Positions 26,552 to 36,248 of a stretch of DNA of 64,000 nucleotides are shown piece after piece (the first letter of the stretch is position 1; the number at the start of each line of letters is the position of its first letter). Below the pieces are notes generated by a model. That model searched no databases, was not told the DNA's origin, and saw only the letters and a list, made by a program, of their open reading frames with translations. The DNA is from Halanaerobiales bacterium (GTDB lineage Bacteria; Bacillota; Halanaerobiia; Halanaerobiales; Halanaerobiaceae). The translations under genes and the position numbers were made by a program. The DNA lies in contig JADQBT010000020.1 of NCBI GenBank assembly GCA_016278485.1, forward strand, positions 1 through 64,000, read 5' to 3'.

Positions 26552-27178
26552 TTACTCATCTCTATAAAAAACAAAATATAAATTTCCAACATTTCTAATT
26601 AAAACTAAGAAAATGTGAATTAATAAACCGACCTGAACCATTAATAAAATATCTCTTAATATTAATGGTTTCCAAATCTGTATTACAAAAGAAGAAAAAA
26701 ATACGAATATTAGCAATATTATTTCTGCAATAATAATATGAACAAACATAATTAATAACCATTGGTAAAGACTGATTGAATAATTGGTAATTCTTCTTCC
26801 GTCAGTTTCTTCTGTTTTCAAGAAGTTTATTGACTTATTATCACTAGTTATAATTATCGTTAGACAAGTTATTGAAAACCCTATTAAAATAGAAATAGTA
26901 GATGGTAATAGTGTTCTAAGCTCGATCAGAGCCTTTTCAGATAAGTTATAGTAGGAATATGTAATGGTAATAATTATACTTATCATAATAGGAAAAAAAA
27001 CTTCTGATACTTTTTCTCTTTTTTTTTCAGATCCAATAAATTTCTTGGAGGTGAATAATTCAGCCATTCTTATCTTATTAGTATTTTTTAAAGCTTCTAA
27101 AAAATTATCTGATGGTATTATTGAATATATAATTTTACATCTATTACTTTTTGAGTTTAGATCATCAATTCTACCCAT
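26552..27178 (-). CDS. Four-helix membrane protein of unknown role
   Basis: This 208-residue protein has a soluble N-terminus of about 60 residues, then hydrophobic helices near residues 62-80, 92-112, 138-163 and 175-200. A cytoplasmic loop (SDNKSINFLKTEETDGRR) separates helices 2 and 3. Membrane proteins of this size are frequent effectors beside nucleases in defence islands, but it is 158 bases away from the two-gene system upstream and no family is recognised. Confidence 0.5.
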   Translation of the reverse strand: MGRIDDLNSKSNRCKIIYSIIPSDNFLEALKNTNKIRMAELFTSKKFIGSEKKREKVSEVFFPIMISIIITITYSYYNLSEKALIELRTLLPSTISILIGFSITCLTIIITSDNKSINFLKTEETDGRRITNYSISLYQWLLIMFVHIIIAEIILLIFVFFSSFVIQIWKPLILRDILLMVQVGLLIHIFLVLIRNVGNLYFVFYRDE

Positions 27179-27186
27179 AAATTCAT

Positions 27187-27597
27187 TTAAATAATAAACA
27201 AACTGTGTAATACTAACACCTGTATGGTTTTTTTCTTTTCTCCTTCATACATTCTTTTATCACTTGGTCTTACTTTACCATTTAAACTAGAAATATAGTC
27301 AGGAGAAAAATTGTATCTACCTGAATAAAAAAGAATTTTATATATATTGGTTTTTTTATTCTCACAATCTCCCATTAATAAAGCTTTATCTTTATTATAT
27401 TTATCTTTTTTTAGATTATTATTATTATAAATTAATTTCCCCTGTATGACCTGTATATTAAACACCGTGTTAGATTTTTTAAGGTTAATAAAATCAACCT
27501 CTTTCCCCATGGATTCTGCCAGTTTATGGGAATGCAGAAAGAGCTGATAATTATCGATATTATTTATATGCAGGCAGCCAATCTCCATGTGCTTCAA
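27187..27597 (-). pseudogene. MNT-type nucleotidyltransferase C-terminal remnant
   Basis: Within this 136-codon frame, residues about 20-55 (HKLAESMGKEVDFINLKKS and VIQGKLIYN) match the second half of the minimal nucleotidyltransferase (MNT) domain found in HEPN/MNT toxin-antitoxin pairs. The first half, with the GSxxxG and DxD active site, is absent. The first 13 codons overlap the end of the glycosidase gene in another frame, so the fragment is fused directly behind that gene. The rest has no recognisable homology. It is most likely a dead antitoxin piece at the edge of the defence island. Confidence 0.6.
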
Positions 27598-28855
27598 TTA
27601 AATCATCACAAAGATTGATCGTATCATCAATAGATAACTCAGCAGAAGTATGTGGGTCGAGTAGAGCAGCCTGATAGATATAATCTTTTTTGAGAGTCAG
27701 GGCAGCTTCCAGAGTTAACAGATGAACATTAATATTGGTCCGATTTAAAGCGGCCAGTTGTTCAGGAAGTTTCCCGACATGACAGGGAGTAACCCCGCTT
27801 CTATCGACCAGACAGGGTACTTCAACCACAGCCTCAGCTGGTAAGTTCTCTATCAAACCGGTATTCATGACATTTCCACCAATTTTATATGGCTGGTCAG
27901 TTTCCATAGCTTCCATAATATAGGACGCATATTCAAAAGTACGTTGATGAGTCAGATCAGCATTGTTAATCAGATCATCTTTCATCTTGGCCCACTCAAC
28001 AATCTGTTGTTCACAACGGCGGGGATACTCATCAAGCGGAATATTAAACTTCTCTATAAGTTCTGGATACTGCGATTTTATAAAATAAGGCAGATATTCT
28101 GCATTATGTTCACTCGATTCTGTCACATAATAACCAAACCGCTTCATCATTTCATAACGGACCTGATCATCATGAGGAACCGGCCTGTTAAAGGCTTTTT
28201 CTTTAATTTCAGGGTATAGATCTTTACCGTTTCTGGTAATTTCCAACAGCCAGGCCATATGATTAATCCCGGCAATTTTCCACTGTAAATTTTCAGTACT
28301 CATTCCCAGAGGGTCCAGTAATTTTTTGTGGCATAATTGAACACTGTGGCAGAGACCAACTGTTTTAACATCAGTTGATCTAAGCATAGCACCGGTTAAG
28401 GTTGCCATTGGATTGGTGTAATTTAAAAACCAGGCATCAGGGGCTACTTCTTCAATATCTCGGGCAAAGTCTAACATAACTGGAATGGTTCTTAAGGCTC
28501 TAAAAATACCCCCAATTCCTATTGTATCACCAATAGTCTGCCTCAACCCATATTTTCTGGGAATTTCAAAATCAATCACTGTTGATGGTTTATACCCTCC
28601 AACCTGAATTGCATTTACAATATAGTTGGCATCTTTTAGAGCAGCTTTGCGATCAGTATATGCAACAATTTTTCCATGACCACCGTGATTTTTATTAATA
28701 TTTTTCAACATCATCTCTGATTCTTTTAATCGGGCATGATCAATATCATAAAGAGCAAATTCAGCTTCCCGCAGGGCAGGTGTCAAAATACAATCACCCA
28801 GTACATTTTTAGCAAATACAGTGCTGCCAGCACCCATAAAAGTAATTTTAATCAT
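27560..28855 (-). CDS. GH4 glycosidase (alpha-glucosidase / alpha-galactosidase type)
   Basis: This 431-residue NAD- and metal-dependent GH4 glycosidase has an N-terminal dinucleotide fold FMGAGSTVFAKNVLGD, the metal-site region NYTNPMATLTGAM, and GLCHSVQ with the metal-binding Cys-His. The sequence resembles MelA/AglA-type enzymes, which act on alpha-linked unphosphorylated sugars through oxidation at C3. That chemistry parallels the 3-dehydrogenases of the same cluster. It is the last gene of the sugar operon, 16 bases after the GH13 phosphorylase. The exact substrate cannot be read from the sequence. Confidence 0.85.
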   Translation of the reverse strand: MIKITFMGAGSTVFAKNVLGDCILTPALREAEFALYDIDHARLKESEMMLKNINKNHGGHGKIVAYTDRKAALKDANYIVNAIQVGGYKPSTVIDFEIPRKYGLRQTIGDTIGIGGIFRALRTIPVMLDFARDIEEVAPDAWFLNYTNPMATLTGAMLRSTDVKTVGLCHSVQLCHKKLLDPLGMSTENLQWKIAGINHMAWLLEITRNGKDLYPEIKEKAFNRPVPHDDQVRYEMMKRFGYYVTESSEHNAEYLPYFIKSQYPELIEKFNIPLDEYPRRCEQQIVEWAKMKDDLINNADLTHQRTFEYASYIMEAMETDQPYKIGGNVMNTGLIENLPAEAVVEVPCLVDRSGVTPCHVGKLPEQLAALNRTNINVHLLTLEAALTLKKDYIYQAALLDPHTSAELSIDDTINLCDDLIEAHGDWLPAYK

Positions 28856-28871
28856 GAAAATACCTCTTCCT

Positions 28872-30626
28872 TTAGAATTTAAGCCAGCTGACCTGATAGG
28901 GTTTTAATTCAATCTTTAACTGCTGATCATTAAGTAAAATTACTTCTCCAGAAACAATATCTCTCACACTGGAAGATTGATCAATATTATATTTACTCAA
29001 ATCAATTGACAGATTGACGGTCTCAGCAGCTACATTATGCAGGGCAAGCACTCTTTCTTGTTGGTCCAGAGACGTCCTTAATAAAGCAAAGATTTTTTGA
29101 TCTAAAGATAATACTTCCTGCCCGGCACTGGGATGAAATGCCTTTTCATTTCTCCTGATTTGAATTAATTCCGTATACCGCTGATAAATGCGAGCAGTCA
29201 GCGAAGCTTGGTCAGTTAGTTTTTTCTCAATCTCTTCTCTTTGTAATTTTTCTCGATTAATGGTGCGGTATTTACCAGTCTCTTCTACCCCTTTTGAATA
29301 ATTTTGAGAACTTAACAGACTGTGCATATAAATTCCTGGAACCCCAGCAAGTGAAAGTAAAATCGACTGTGAGGAAATAAACTTGGCCAGTTTAACTTCA
29401 TCAGCTTCTCTCTGATCAATTATGGCATCAAAATAGGTAATGTTTAATTCATAAGGGTCTTTACTCCCGTCTGAGTTGGTCTTATAGGAAACATGCCCAC
29501 CTCTTTTTTCGACAAGTTCCAGCAGGTTAGTAATCTCTTCCCCGGTAAGAATCCCTTCAGCAGGTCTAACTCCAATTCCATCATGGGAGGCCAGGAAATT
29601 AAAATAGGCATTTCCAGCAGGTAAATTTTCAAGACCAGCTGCCCAATCAGTTAACTTTTCTGCATTTCCAGTTGCAAAGCTGTGCATCACCAGTGGAGGT
29701 AGACTAAACTGATAGACTAAATGAGCTTCATTGGTTCCATCACCAAAATAACTGATATTTTCCTGATGAGGAACGTTAGTTTCGGTAATGATTTTAACAT
29801 AAGGAGCCGCTTCTTCAAAAATATCCCGGAATAGTTGAATCACCTGATGAGTCTCAGGTAGGTGAATACAACTGGTTCCAATTTCTTTCCAGAGATAGGC
29901 AATGGCATCAAGTCTGATAATCCTCGCACCCTTTTCTACATAACATAATAATACTTTCACTATCTCAAGGAGAACTTCTTCATTTTGGTAATTTAAATCA
30001 AGTTGGTCAGGACTGAATGTAGTCCATAAGTGTTTTAACCCCTCACTGGTTTCAAAGGGTGTCAATAAAGGTTTGGTCCGCGGTCTAGTCACACCAGACA
30101 AATCTTGATCAGAATCTACCTCAATAAAAAAATTCTGATATTTTTCTTCTCCAGTCAGATAACCCTGAAACCAATTACTCCGGGCAGAAATATGATTAAT
30201 TACTGCATCAAACATCAGGTCAAAATTCCGATCCAGTTTCTCTATATCTACCCAGTCACCTATTTCCGGGTCTACTTTTGTATAGTCAATCACAGAAAAA
30301 CCATCATCAGATGAATAAGGAAAAAACGGCAGAATATGCACTGTTGAAATAGAATCATAAAAATATTTTTTTAAAAAATCATGTAAAACAGCTAAATCTT
30401 TTTTCCCTGCTTCTTTTATCTGATCACCATATGTTATTAATACTACATCCTGTTCACTGAGCTCTTCACTTCCTGCTGTCGGCTCAATTTTGGTAGAGTA
30501 ATCCTGCAGGATCTCAAGCAGACGATCTGCAACAATTTCAGCTCGCTGCTCATCATAAATAAATGTGAGTTTTTTCATTATTTTTTCTATAAATGTATTA
30601 GTTATTGGCTTAGTCAATTCATGCAC
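28872..30626 (-). CDS. ycjM: GH13_18 phosphorylase (sucrose / glucosylglycerate phosphorylase type)
   Basis: The 584-residue enzyme belongs to the sucrose phosphorylase subfamily. It has ILPFFPYSSDDGFSVIDY, the nucleophile strand ARIIRLDAIAYLWKE, the acid/base ITETNVPHQEN, and the stabiliser region FNFLASHDGIGVRP. These use phosphate to split alpha-glucosides into glucose 1-phosphate. The loop GVTRPRTKPLLTPF fits the glucosylglycerate- or sucrose-phosphate-active members more than classical sucrose phosphorylase. In E. coli the corresponding position in the ycj cluster is held by YcjM. I therefore favour glucosylglycerate phosphorylase but cannot exclude another acceptor. The ATG at 30579 (MKKLTFIYDEQ) is an alternative start. 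Confidence 0.8.
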   Translation of the reverse strand: MHELTKPITNTFIEKIMKKLTFIYDEQRAEIVADRLLEILQDYSTKIEPTAGSEELSEQDVVLITYGDQIKEAGKKDLAVLHDFLKKYFYDSISTVHILPFFPYSSDDGFSVIDYTKVDPEIGDWVDIEKLDRNFDLMFDAVINHISARSNWFQGYLTGEEKYQNFFIEVDSDQDLSGVTRPRTKPLLTPFETSEGLKHLWTTFSPDQLDLNYQNEEVLLEIVKVLLCYVEKGARIIRLDAIAYLWKEIGTSCIHLPETHQVIQLFRDIFEEAAPYVKIITETNVPHQENISYFGDGTNEAHLVYQFSLPPLVMHSFATGNAEKLTDWAAGLENLPAGNAYFNFLASHDGIGVRPAEGILTGEEITNLLELVEKRGGHVSYKTNSDGSKDPYELNITYFDAIIDQREADEVKLAKFISSQSILLSLAGVPGIYMHSLLSSQNYSKGVEETGKYRTINREKLQREEIEKKLTDQASLTARIYQRYTELIQIRRNEKAFHPSAGQEVLSLDQKIFALLRTSLDQQERVLALHNVAAETVNLSIDLSKYNIDQSSSVRDIVSGEVILLNDQQLKIELKPYQVSWLKF

Positions 30627-30630
30627 CCCT

Positions 30631-31971
30631 TTATAAATCTGATAATAATTCTTTTAGGTCCTGTGCTAATACCTGGTAGGAATAATATTTTTTACCGAGT
30701 TCGAAGTTTTTTTGAACAGCTTGTTTGCGATAATTAGCATCTTTTAGATATCTTATAACCTTATCTGCTACCTGTTCAACAATACTGTCAGCAACTCTGG
30801 TATATCCATTGCTGCGTAATTGATAACTATCACCAAAAGAGGCATATAGGAAACCTTTTTCTTTTATTTCATCAGCAAAGACAGGATATTCATATAAGGC
30901 AATTGGTTTCCTGACAAAAATAGCTTCCAGGAATTGATTACCCCAGCCTTCCAGAATACTCGGATAAGTAATAAGATCAGCAATGGTATAAGCATCCCAG
31001 AGAGAATAATATTTTTCTCCCTCTTTCTGCATACGTTCAGCCTCAATCAAATCATTAATCCAGAGTAGTTCAACCTCACTGTTTGCTGCCAGATCTTCCA
31101 GAAAATCAAGGTAAACCTGATCAGCTTCTTTCAGACCGGCCAGAACCAGCACAATCCTCTGCTGGTCACTGAATTGTTTTCCATTATATAAACTGCCCTG
31201 TAACTCATCCCGGCGGTTTTCCAGGGCCGCTGTCAGTTCAACAGCCTGTTCGATAGCCTTCCTCTCTGCAACCCGGGTAGCCTGTAAAAGTACAATATCA
31301 TTTTCAGCCAGTCCTAATCTGTCTCTTAAATCACTGTTATACTGGTCTTTAACCCAGTGTGGCTGCTCAAAATCAAAGACATTGGGTACAACTCTGGCCT
31401 TAAACCCTTTCCTTTTCTTTAACTCATCTTTAGCTAACCGGTTGATTACCACATGGTGGCTTAGCTCAGCAGGAGGGAAAAACTTTTCCAGTGTTTCTCC
31501 CACAAAACTACAGGTTGGTCTACTATATTGTTCTCTTTCCCAGTGAAAATCGTGATGGTGACCGATTGCTGGTAAGTCAAGCTGCTTAATCACTCTAGTA
31601 AAAGCAATCCCTGCAGCCAGGTTCCAGCCTAAAGACCAGATATTATTGACAATTACTAATTCTATTTCAGCCGCTTTCAACTCAGCAATTACTCTTTTTT
31701 CAATCTGATCTGCATAAATCAAGATCTTATCTTCCAGTTCTTTGCTATCATAGTCAACCAGATTTTGGTAAGCATTCTGATTAATCTTGATATTAATTGG
31801 ATTGCGATAATTTAATTCAGGAATTGCTATCTGTTCTGTTTCAACATTTTTACTTCCTGATAGATAGATAACTTGATGACCTGCTTTTTCCAGCACAGTT
31901 TTCCATTTTTCCATCTCCAGAGAGACACCATCAGTCTCGTCAACCCGGAAATGGGCTAAAGCAATCTTCAT
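30631..31971 (-). CDS. GT4 family glycosyltransferase
   Basis: This 446-residue GT-B fold enzyme opens with KIALAHFRVDETDGVSLEM. Mid-protein it has a GHHHDFHWEREQYSRP segment and VVPNVFDF, and near the C-terminus TYPSILEGWGNQFLEA with the E-x7-E signature of GT4 donor-sugar binding. It lies between the importer genes and the phosphorylase, with 4-base spacing to the latter, and E. coli ycj has no such gene. A retaining hexosyltransferase next to a glucosylglycerate-type phosphorylase could build or rebuild a glycosylglycerate compatible solute, but that is inference. Confidence 0.72.
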   Translation of the reverse strand: MKIALAHFRVDETDGVSLEMEKWKTVLEKAGHQVIYLSGSKNVETEQIAIPELNYRNPINIKINQNAYQNLVDYDSKELEDKILIYADQIEKRVIAELKAAEIELVIVNNIWSLGWNLAAGIAFTRVIKQLDLPAIGHHHDFHWEREQYSRPTCSFVGETLEKFFPPAELSHHVVINRLAKDELKKRKGFKARVVPNVFDFEQPHWVKDQYNSDLRDRLGLAENDIVLLQATRVAERKAIEQAVELTAALENRRDELQGSLYNGKQFSDQQRIVLVLAGLKEADQVYLDFLEDLAANSEVELLWINDLIEAERMQKEGEKYYSLWDAYTIADLITYPSILEGWGNQFLEAIFVRKPIALYEYPVFADEIKEKGFLYASFGDSYQLRSNGYTRVADSIVEQVADKVIRYLKDANYRKQAVQKNFELGKKYYSYQVLAQDLKELLSDL

Positions 31972-32814
31972 CTAACCTTTAACACCTCCATAAGTCAGAC
32001 CACCAGTAATAAATTTCTCAATTGATAAGAACAAGACTACTACTGGAATGGCTGTCAGAAGTGATGCAGCCATCATTCTACCCCAGATATAATGTTTGGT
32101 ATAGAAAAGCTGACTTAACCCAATTGGCAGTGTTTTTAAAGATTCGGAATTAATAAATACTGAAGCAAAAAGGTATTCGTTCCAAGCTATCATGAAACCA
32201 TAAATAAAAACTGATGCTATAGCAGGAGCCGAAAGTGGCAAAATAATCCTAAAAATTGCTTCAAATCTGCTACAACCGTCAATAATCGCAGCTTCTTCTA
32301 TTGACTCCGGCACTGAACGAAAATAATTACCTAACATGTAGAGTGCCACTGGTAGAATCTGTACAATATAAGTAATAATCAGGGAAGTTCTCGTGTCAAA
32401 AAGTCCTAACTTAACAATGATTTGGAATAAGGGGATAACTAACAGGACCCCACCAAACATGTAAACCAGTAAAACCCCACGCTGAATCAAACCGCGCCCT
32501 CTATATTGTAATCGGGCAAAACTATAGGAACCAAAAATTGCAATCACAACACTTAAACCAGAAGCAATTAAGGCTACAATAAAACTATTTTTAAAGTACA
32601 TCAAAAAAGGAAAAATTTCTGGATTTAAAACTTCCTGATAATGAATTGTCGTTGGATTATCAGGAACTATTGTCGGTGGAAATAGATGCTGTTCTTGAGG
32701 CGGTTTAAAGGATGAAGAAATCATCATTACAAATGGCGACATTACAAAAATTATCAGAATGCCAACCGCTAAAACAAAACTAATTTTTGCTGCTGTTTGT
32801 CTTATGTTTACCAT
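31972..32814 (-). CDS. ycjP: Sugar ABC transporter permease (MalG type)
   Basis: This 280-residue inner-membrane permease has six predicted helices and the EAA loop ESIEEAAIIDGCSRFEAIFRIILPL, which contacts the ATPase subunit. It matches the second permease of carbohydrate-uptake (CUT1) importers. It overlaps the partner permease by 7 bases. No ATPase gene is encoded in the operon, so it probably uses a shared MsmK/UgpC-type ATPase encoded elsewhere. Confidence 0.9.
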   Translation of the reverse strand: MVNIRQTAAKISFVLAVGILIIFVMSPFVMMISSSFKPPQEQHLFPPTIVPDNPTTIHYQEVLNPEIFPFLMYFKNSFIVALIASGLSVVIAIFGSYSFARLQYRGRGLIQRGVLLVYMFGGVLLVIPLFQIIVKLGLFDTRTSLIITYIVQILPVALYMLGNYFRSVPESIEEAAIIDGCSRFEAIFRIILPLSAPAIASVFIYGFMIAWNEYLFASVFINSESLKTLPIGLSQLFYTKHYIWGRMMAASLLTAIPVVVLFLSIEKFITGGLTYGGVKG

Positions 32815-33665
32815 TCTAAAACCCTCCTGACATAATAGAGAATAAAACCGAGTACAAAGATAAATAAAATAGTAGCTATTGCTGCTCCCTGTCCAAAGTT
32901 ATAGTTGGCAAATGCTTTCTCATAAACATAAACAGGTAGGGTTTCAACAGCTGGTGATAAGAGATATACTTCTGCAAACTTATAGAAGTTCCAGATTGTC
33001 CGCAAAATAACCAGGGCCCCAATAACAAATTTCAATTCAGGCAGAGTAATATGCACAAATTTCTGCCAGGCACTGGCCCCATCTACTTCAGCTGCTTCAT
33101 ATAGGGTACCGGATATTGACTGCAATTCCGCCAGAATCATTAAAAAAGAAAACGGAAAATTATGCCAGATGTTAAATATTATAACAGCGTAAATTGCAAA
33201 TTGCGGTGATTCAATCCAGTTTAAATGATGGGGAAAAAAGTTTAACATATCAACAAAAATGTAATTGAACATCCCGAAAACAGGATCAAATAAATATTTC
33301 CAACCAAAAACCAGCGAAATTAATGGTGTTACATAGGGTAATAATACCATTCCTCTTAATATGGTTCTCCCTTTAAACTCTCGATTAAGTAATAAAGCTA
33401 CTCCCAAACCTAGTAGTGTTGTACCTAAAACAGTTGAAAGTGTAAAAATTACTGATGTCTTAAATGAACTCCAGAATTCGTAATCTGTTAAAATTTCAAG
33501 ATAATGTTGTAAACCGATAAATACATTTCCTTTGGCCGGGTTTAAGCTTACCTCAAAAAAACTTAGTGTTAAATTATAGCCAATCGGGTATAAAATTAAA
33601 CCTGCAATTAAGATCACTGTCGGCAGGATTAAAAAATATCCCAGGCGTGCTTCGTTTTTTGACAT
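32808..33665 (-). CDS. ycjO: Sugar ABC transporter permease (MalF type)
   Basis: This 285-residue permease has six predicted helices and an EAA loop GTLYEAAEVDGASAWQKFVHITLPEL near residue 190. It is the first permease of the CUT1 importer, following the solute-binding protein gene by 81 bases. Its partner overlaps its stop. Confidence 0.9.
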   Translation of the reverse strand: MSKNEARLGYFLILPTVILIAGLILYPIGYNLTLSFFEVSLNPAKGNVFIGLQHYLEILTDYEFWSSFKTSVIFTLSTVLGTTLLGLGVALLLNREFKGRTILRGMVLLPYVTPLISLVFGWKYLFDPVFGMFNYIFVDMLNFFPHHLNWIESPQFAIYAVIIFNIWHNFPFSFLMILAELQSISGTLYEAAEVDGASAWQKFVHITLPELKFVIGALVILRTIWNFYKFAEVYLLSPAVETLPVYVYEKAFANYNFGQGAAIATILFIFVLGFILYYVRRVLEW

Positions 33666-33746
33666 CTAATGTCTCCCCCTTTTCAAAACTTCTCCCGCCA
33701 GAAAACCTGACGGGAAAAGAAATTGATCTATCTTGCTTTTAATTAT

Positions 33747-35057
33747 TTATTGAATTGCTTTTTCCATTTTTTCCTGGGCCCATTCTGCTGTTTCTTCAGG
33801 AGTCCAGTCTCTTTCAATCATATTTAAGAGGGCCTCACCGATGATGAACTGAGCAGAAATTTTACCCATGTCTGTAAATACATTTCCACCAACATAGCCA
33901 AATTTTCCAATGTTATTTAAACCAGCAGCGATGTTAGTTGCCTCTTCACCGTATACTTTAAGAACTGGGTTATCTAAATATTTAGGATCACTGGCAATTG
34001 AATGTCTAACAGGGTTTGATCCGCCAGGGGCCATATGCAGATAAGTAATGTAATTTTCACCAGTTAACATAAACTCAATAAATTTTCTGGCTGCTGCAAC
34101 CTGTGGTTCTTCATTACCTTTGATAATACTTAAGGCTGAAACCTGACCAAAAGTGGCAGAAGATTTGTGAGTCATAACATTAGCTAGGGCAGTTTTTTCG
34201 CCTAAGTCTTCAACAAAGAAACCTTCATAATCGGTGTTTCCTACACCAATATCATCCATGATGTAAGTTGAATACATCATCATTGGAACCCTACCTGAAA
34301 GATAAAGGTCACGTGAATCTCTCCAACCGTCTGGTCCAGGAGGAGTATATTGAGCTAATTCTTTATAATATTTCAATGCTTCAACCATTTCAGGAGAATT
34401 AAAGACGATTTCGCCTTTTTCATTAAATACTCTGGCATTATTGGAAAGAGCATATTGAGTAAATGTCTGACGGGCAAAAGCATCTTTATTGGTACCTATA
34501 ACAATACCATATTTTTGTTCATCAGGACTATAAAATTCTTTGGCTGCTTTTAAAATGTTTTCCCAGGTTGTAGGTGGTTTAAGACCTTTTTCAGCAAATA
34601 AATCTTTTCGATACCAGATCCCCTGTACCCAACCGTGGAAAGGAACAGCAAAGTTGCCGCCTTCTGGAGTTGCTAACATTTTAAGTGCACCTTCATAAAA
34701 ATCGTCTCTGCCGATTTTGTTGATAATGTCAGCTGCAGCTTGAACGTCAAGCATTTCTTCGGCACCCAATCTCAATACCATCTCAGCACCCATGTCAGTA
34801 ACTTCTGGTAACATGCCTGCAGCCATACCAGCAGCTAATTTGGTAGGAATATCATTTTCTTCCACAGGTACTATTTCCACATTAATACCTGGATTTTCTG
34901 ATTCAAACTTACTGACCAGATCTCTGATTACCTGCTGACGGTTTTCCTCTGTCATAGTTGTCCAGTACTCAATGTTGGTTGTTGCACCAACAGCAACTGT
35001 TCCCATTACCACTAACATAATAACAACCAAACCCATTAATAAACTTCTTCTACTCAT
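33747..35057 (-). CDS. ycjN: Sugar-binding protein of ABC importer
   Basis: This is a 436-residue family 1 extracellular solute-binding protein. The signal peptide (MSRRSLLMGLVVIMLVVMGTVAVGA) has no lipobox Cys and should be cut after AVGA, giving a free periplasmic protein rather than a lipoprotein. That favours a diderm organism. The mature part shows EYWTTMTEENRQQVIRDL, PGINVEIVPV and GIWYRKDLFAEKGLKPPTTW, typical of MalE-like proteins. A LacI-type operator lies about 90 bases upstream, so it begins a transcription unit. Confidence 0.9.
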   Translation of the reverse strand: MSRRSLLMGLVVIMLVVMGTVAVGATTNIEYWTTMTEENRQQVIRDLVSKFESENPGINVEIVPVEENDIPTKLAAGMAAGMLPEVTDMGAEMVLRLGAEEMLDVQAAADIINKIGRDDFYEGALKMLATPEGGNFAVPFHGWVQGIWYRKDLFAEKGLKPPTTWENILKAAKEFYSPDEQKYGIVIGTNKDAFARQTFTQYALSNNARVFNEKGEIVFNSPEMVEALKYYKELAQYTPPGPDGWRDSRDLYLSGRVPMMMYSTYIMDDIGVGNTDYEGFFVEDLGEKTALANVMTHKSSATFGQVSALSIIKGNEEPQVAAARKFIEFMLTGENYITYLHMAPGGSNPVRHSIASDPKYLDNPVLKVYGEEATNIAAGLNNIGKFGYVGGNVFTDMGKISAQFIIGEALLNMIERDWTPEETAEWAQEKMEKAIQ

Positions 35058-35144
35058 TTTTTTCCTCCTCTAAAATTTAAGTTTAAGTTAAAAAAGATAC
35101 TTTTTAAACCGTTGTTATTCTCCTAATCACCTCCAGCAAAAGTT

Positions 35145-35160
35145 TTGTCAATCGTTTGTC
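35145..35160. promoter_or_regulatory. LacI-type operator upstream of the importer genes
   Basis: TTGTCAATCGTTTGTC resembles the perfect operator at 38200 with the core CG kept and two arm mismatches. It lies 88 bases upstream of the binding-protein start. Confidence 0.6.
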
Positions 35161-35179
35161 TTAATTTGAAGAATTTTTT

Positions 35180-36217
35180 TTATTCCTCAAATTTAACACC
35201 TAATTTAACACTTTCCTCCGGATGTTGATCGACATATTTCTTATATGCATCTACAATATCTGTAAAGTCGACCACAGGGTCAACAATATTTTCACAGTTA
35301 TACCATCCTGCGGACAGCATCTGCCAACAAGTTGCATTAACCCGGGCTAGATCCCAGCGGGGATATTCCCGATCTGGATTACTACAGGCTCTACTGAAAA
35401 CTATATTGGGAATATTAAAATGGGCTTCTTCTCCAAAATGAATGCCGCCTTTGCATTCTTTATACCAACCAGCTACAGAAACAGTTCCATTGTAAGCTGT
35501 TGAACGAATAGCCTGTTGAAGTGCTGGATAAGCGCCACTAATTTCAATCGCTACATCGACCCCTTTTTTATCTGTCTGTTTTTTAATTTCCAGGCCGATA
35601 TCTACTGCAAGGGGGTCAAGAGCCAGATCTGCTCCATTATCGAGGGCTGCTTTTCTTCTTTTTTCAATCGGATCCACAACCGCAACCCAGACTGCTCCCG
35701 CTTTTCTGGCCATCTGAGCTGCCAGTAGTCCAATTGCTCCTAAACCAAAAACAACCACCCGATCACCAATTTTGACTCCACCATCGCGCACTGCCCCCAG
35801 GGCAAAGCGGGCCGGATCATAACACATGGCCTCTTTCCAGGTCATTCTGTCAGGCATTACAAAAGCTGCTTCTTCTTTAATGATACAGGTATTTCTCAAA
35901 TTACCATAACCTGCAATACGCTGTCCAATTTTTAATTCTTTGACTTCTGAACCTTTTTCAATAATTTCACCAACCCACATATTACCGAGACCCATCGGGA
36001 ATATCTCTTCCTGGTCCTGGTTAGGGAGAAACATCTTCCAGTCAGTATCATAATATTTCTCCTGAAATGGGCTGATTCCACGGTACATGGTCAGTTCTGT
36101 ACCGTGTTTTGGCGCGCCAAATTGTACTTTAACTTTTACTTCATCAGCTTCAACTTCTCTATCCTGATATGTTTTTAAAACAGGTGTTGACGGTTTCACT
36201 GCAACTAATTCTTTCAT
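35180..36217 (-). CDS. ycjQ: Zinc-type medium-chain sugar dehydrogenase (YcjQ-like)
   Basis: This 345-residue medium-chain dehydrogenase has a nucleotide-binding segment VVVFGLGAIGLLAAQMARKAG near residue 160 and PMGLGNMWVGEIIEKGSEVK in the catalytic half. E. coli YcjQ reduces 3-keto sugars to gulosides or back. The context with a Gfo/Idh-type dehydrogenase and an epimerase is the same as the E. coli QRS trio, which converts D-gulosides to D-glucosides by C3 oxidation, C4 epimerisation and reduction. Substrate identity is inferred from synteny. Confidence 0.8.
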   Translation of the reverse strand: MKELVAVKPSTPVLKTYQDREVEADEVKVKVQFGAPKHGTELTMYRGISPFQEKYYDTDWKMFLPNQDQEEIFPMGLGNMWVGEIIEKGSEVKELKIGQRIAGYGNLRNTCIIKEEAAFVMPDRMTWKEAMCYDPARFALGAVRDGGVKIGDRVVVFGLGAIGLLAAQMARKAGAVWVAVVDPIEKRRKAALDNGADLALDPLAVDIGLEIKKQTDKKGVDVAIEISGAYPALQQAIRSTAYNGTVSVAGWYKECKGGIHFGEEAHFNIPNIVFSRACSNPDREYPRWDLARVNATCWQMLSAGWYNCENIVDPVVDFTDIVDAYKKYVDQHPEESVKLGVKFEE

Positions 36218-36248
36218 TCAAAAACCCTCCAGATCAATTTATATGTCA

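Noticed and set aside
29444-29632. A 62-codon minus-strand frame inside the GH13 gene
   Set aside because: It is in another frame within a well-conserved glycosidase coding region and has no ribosome binding site.
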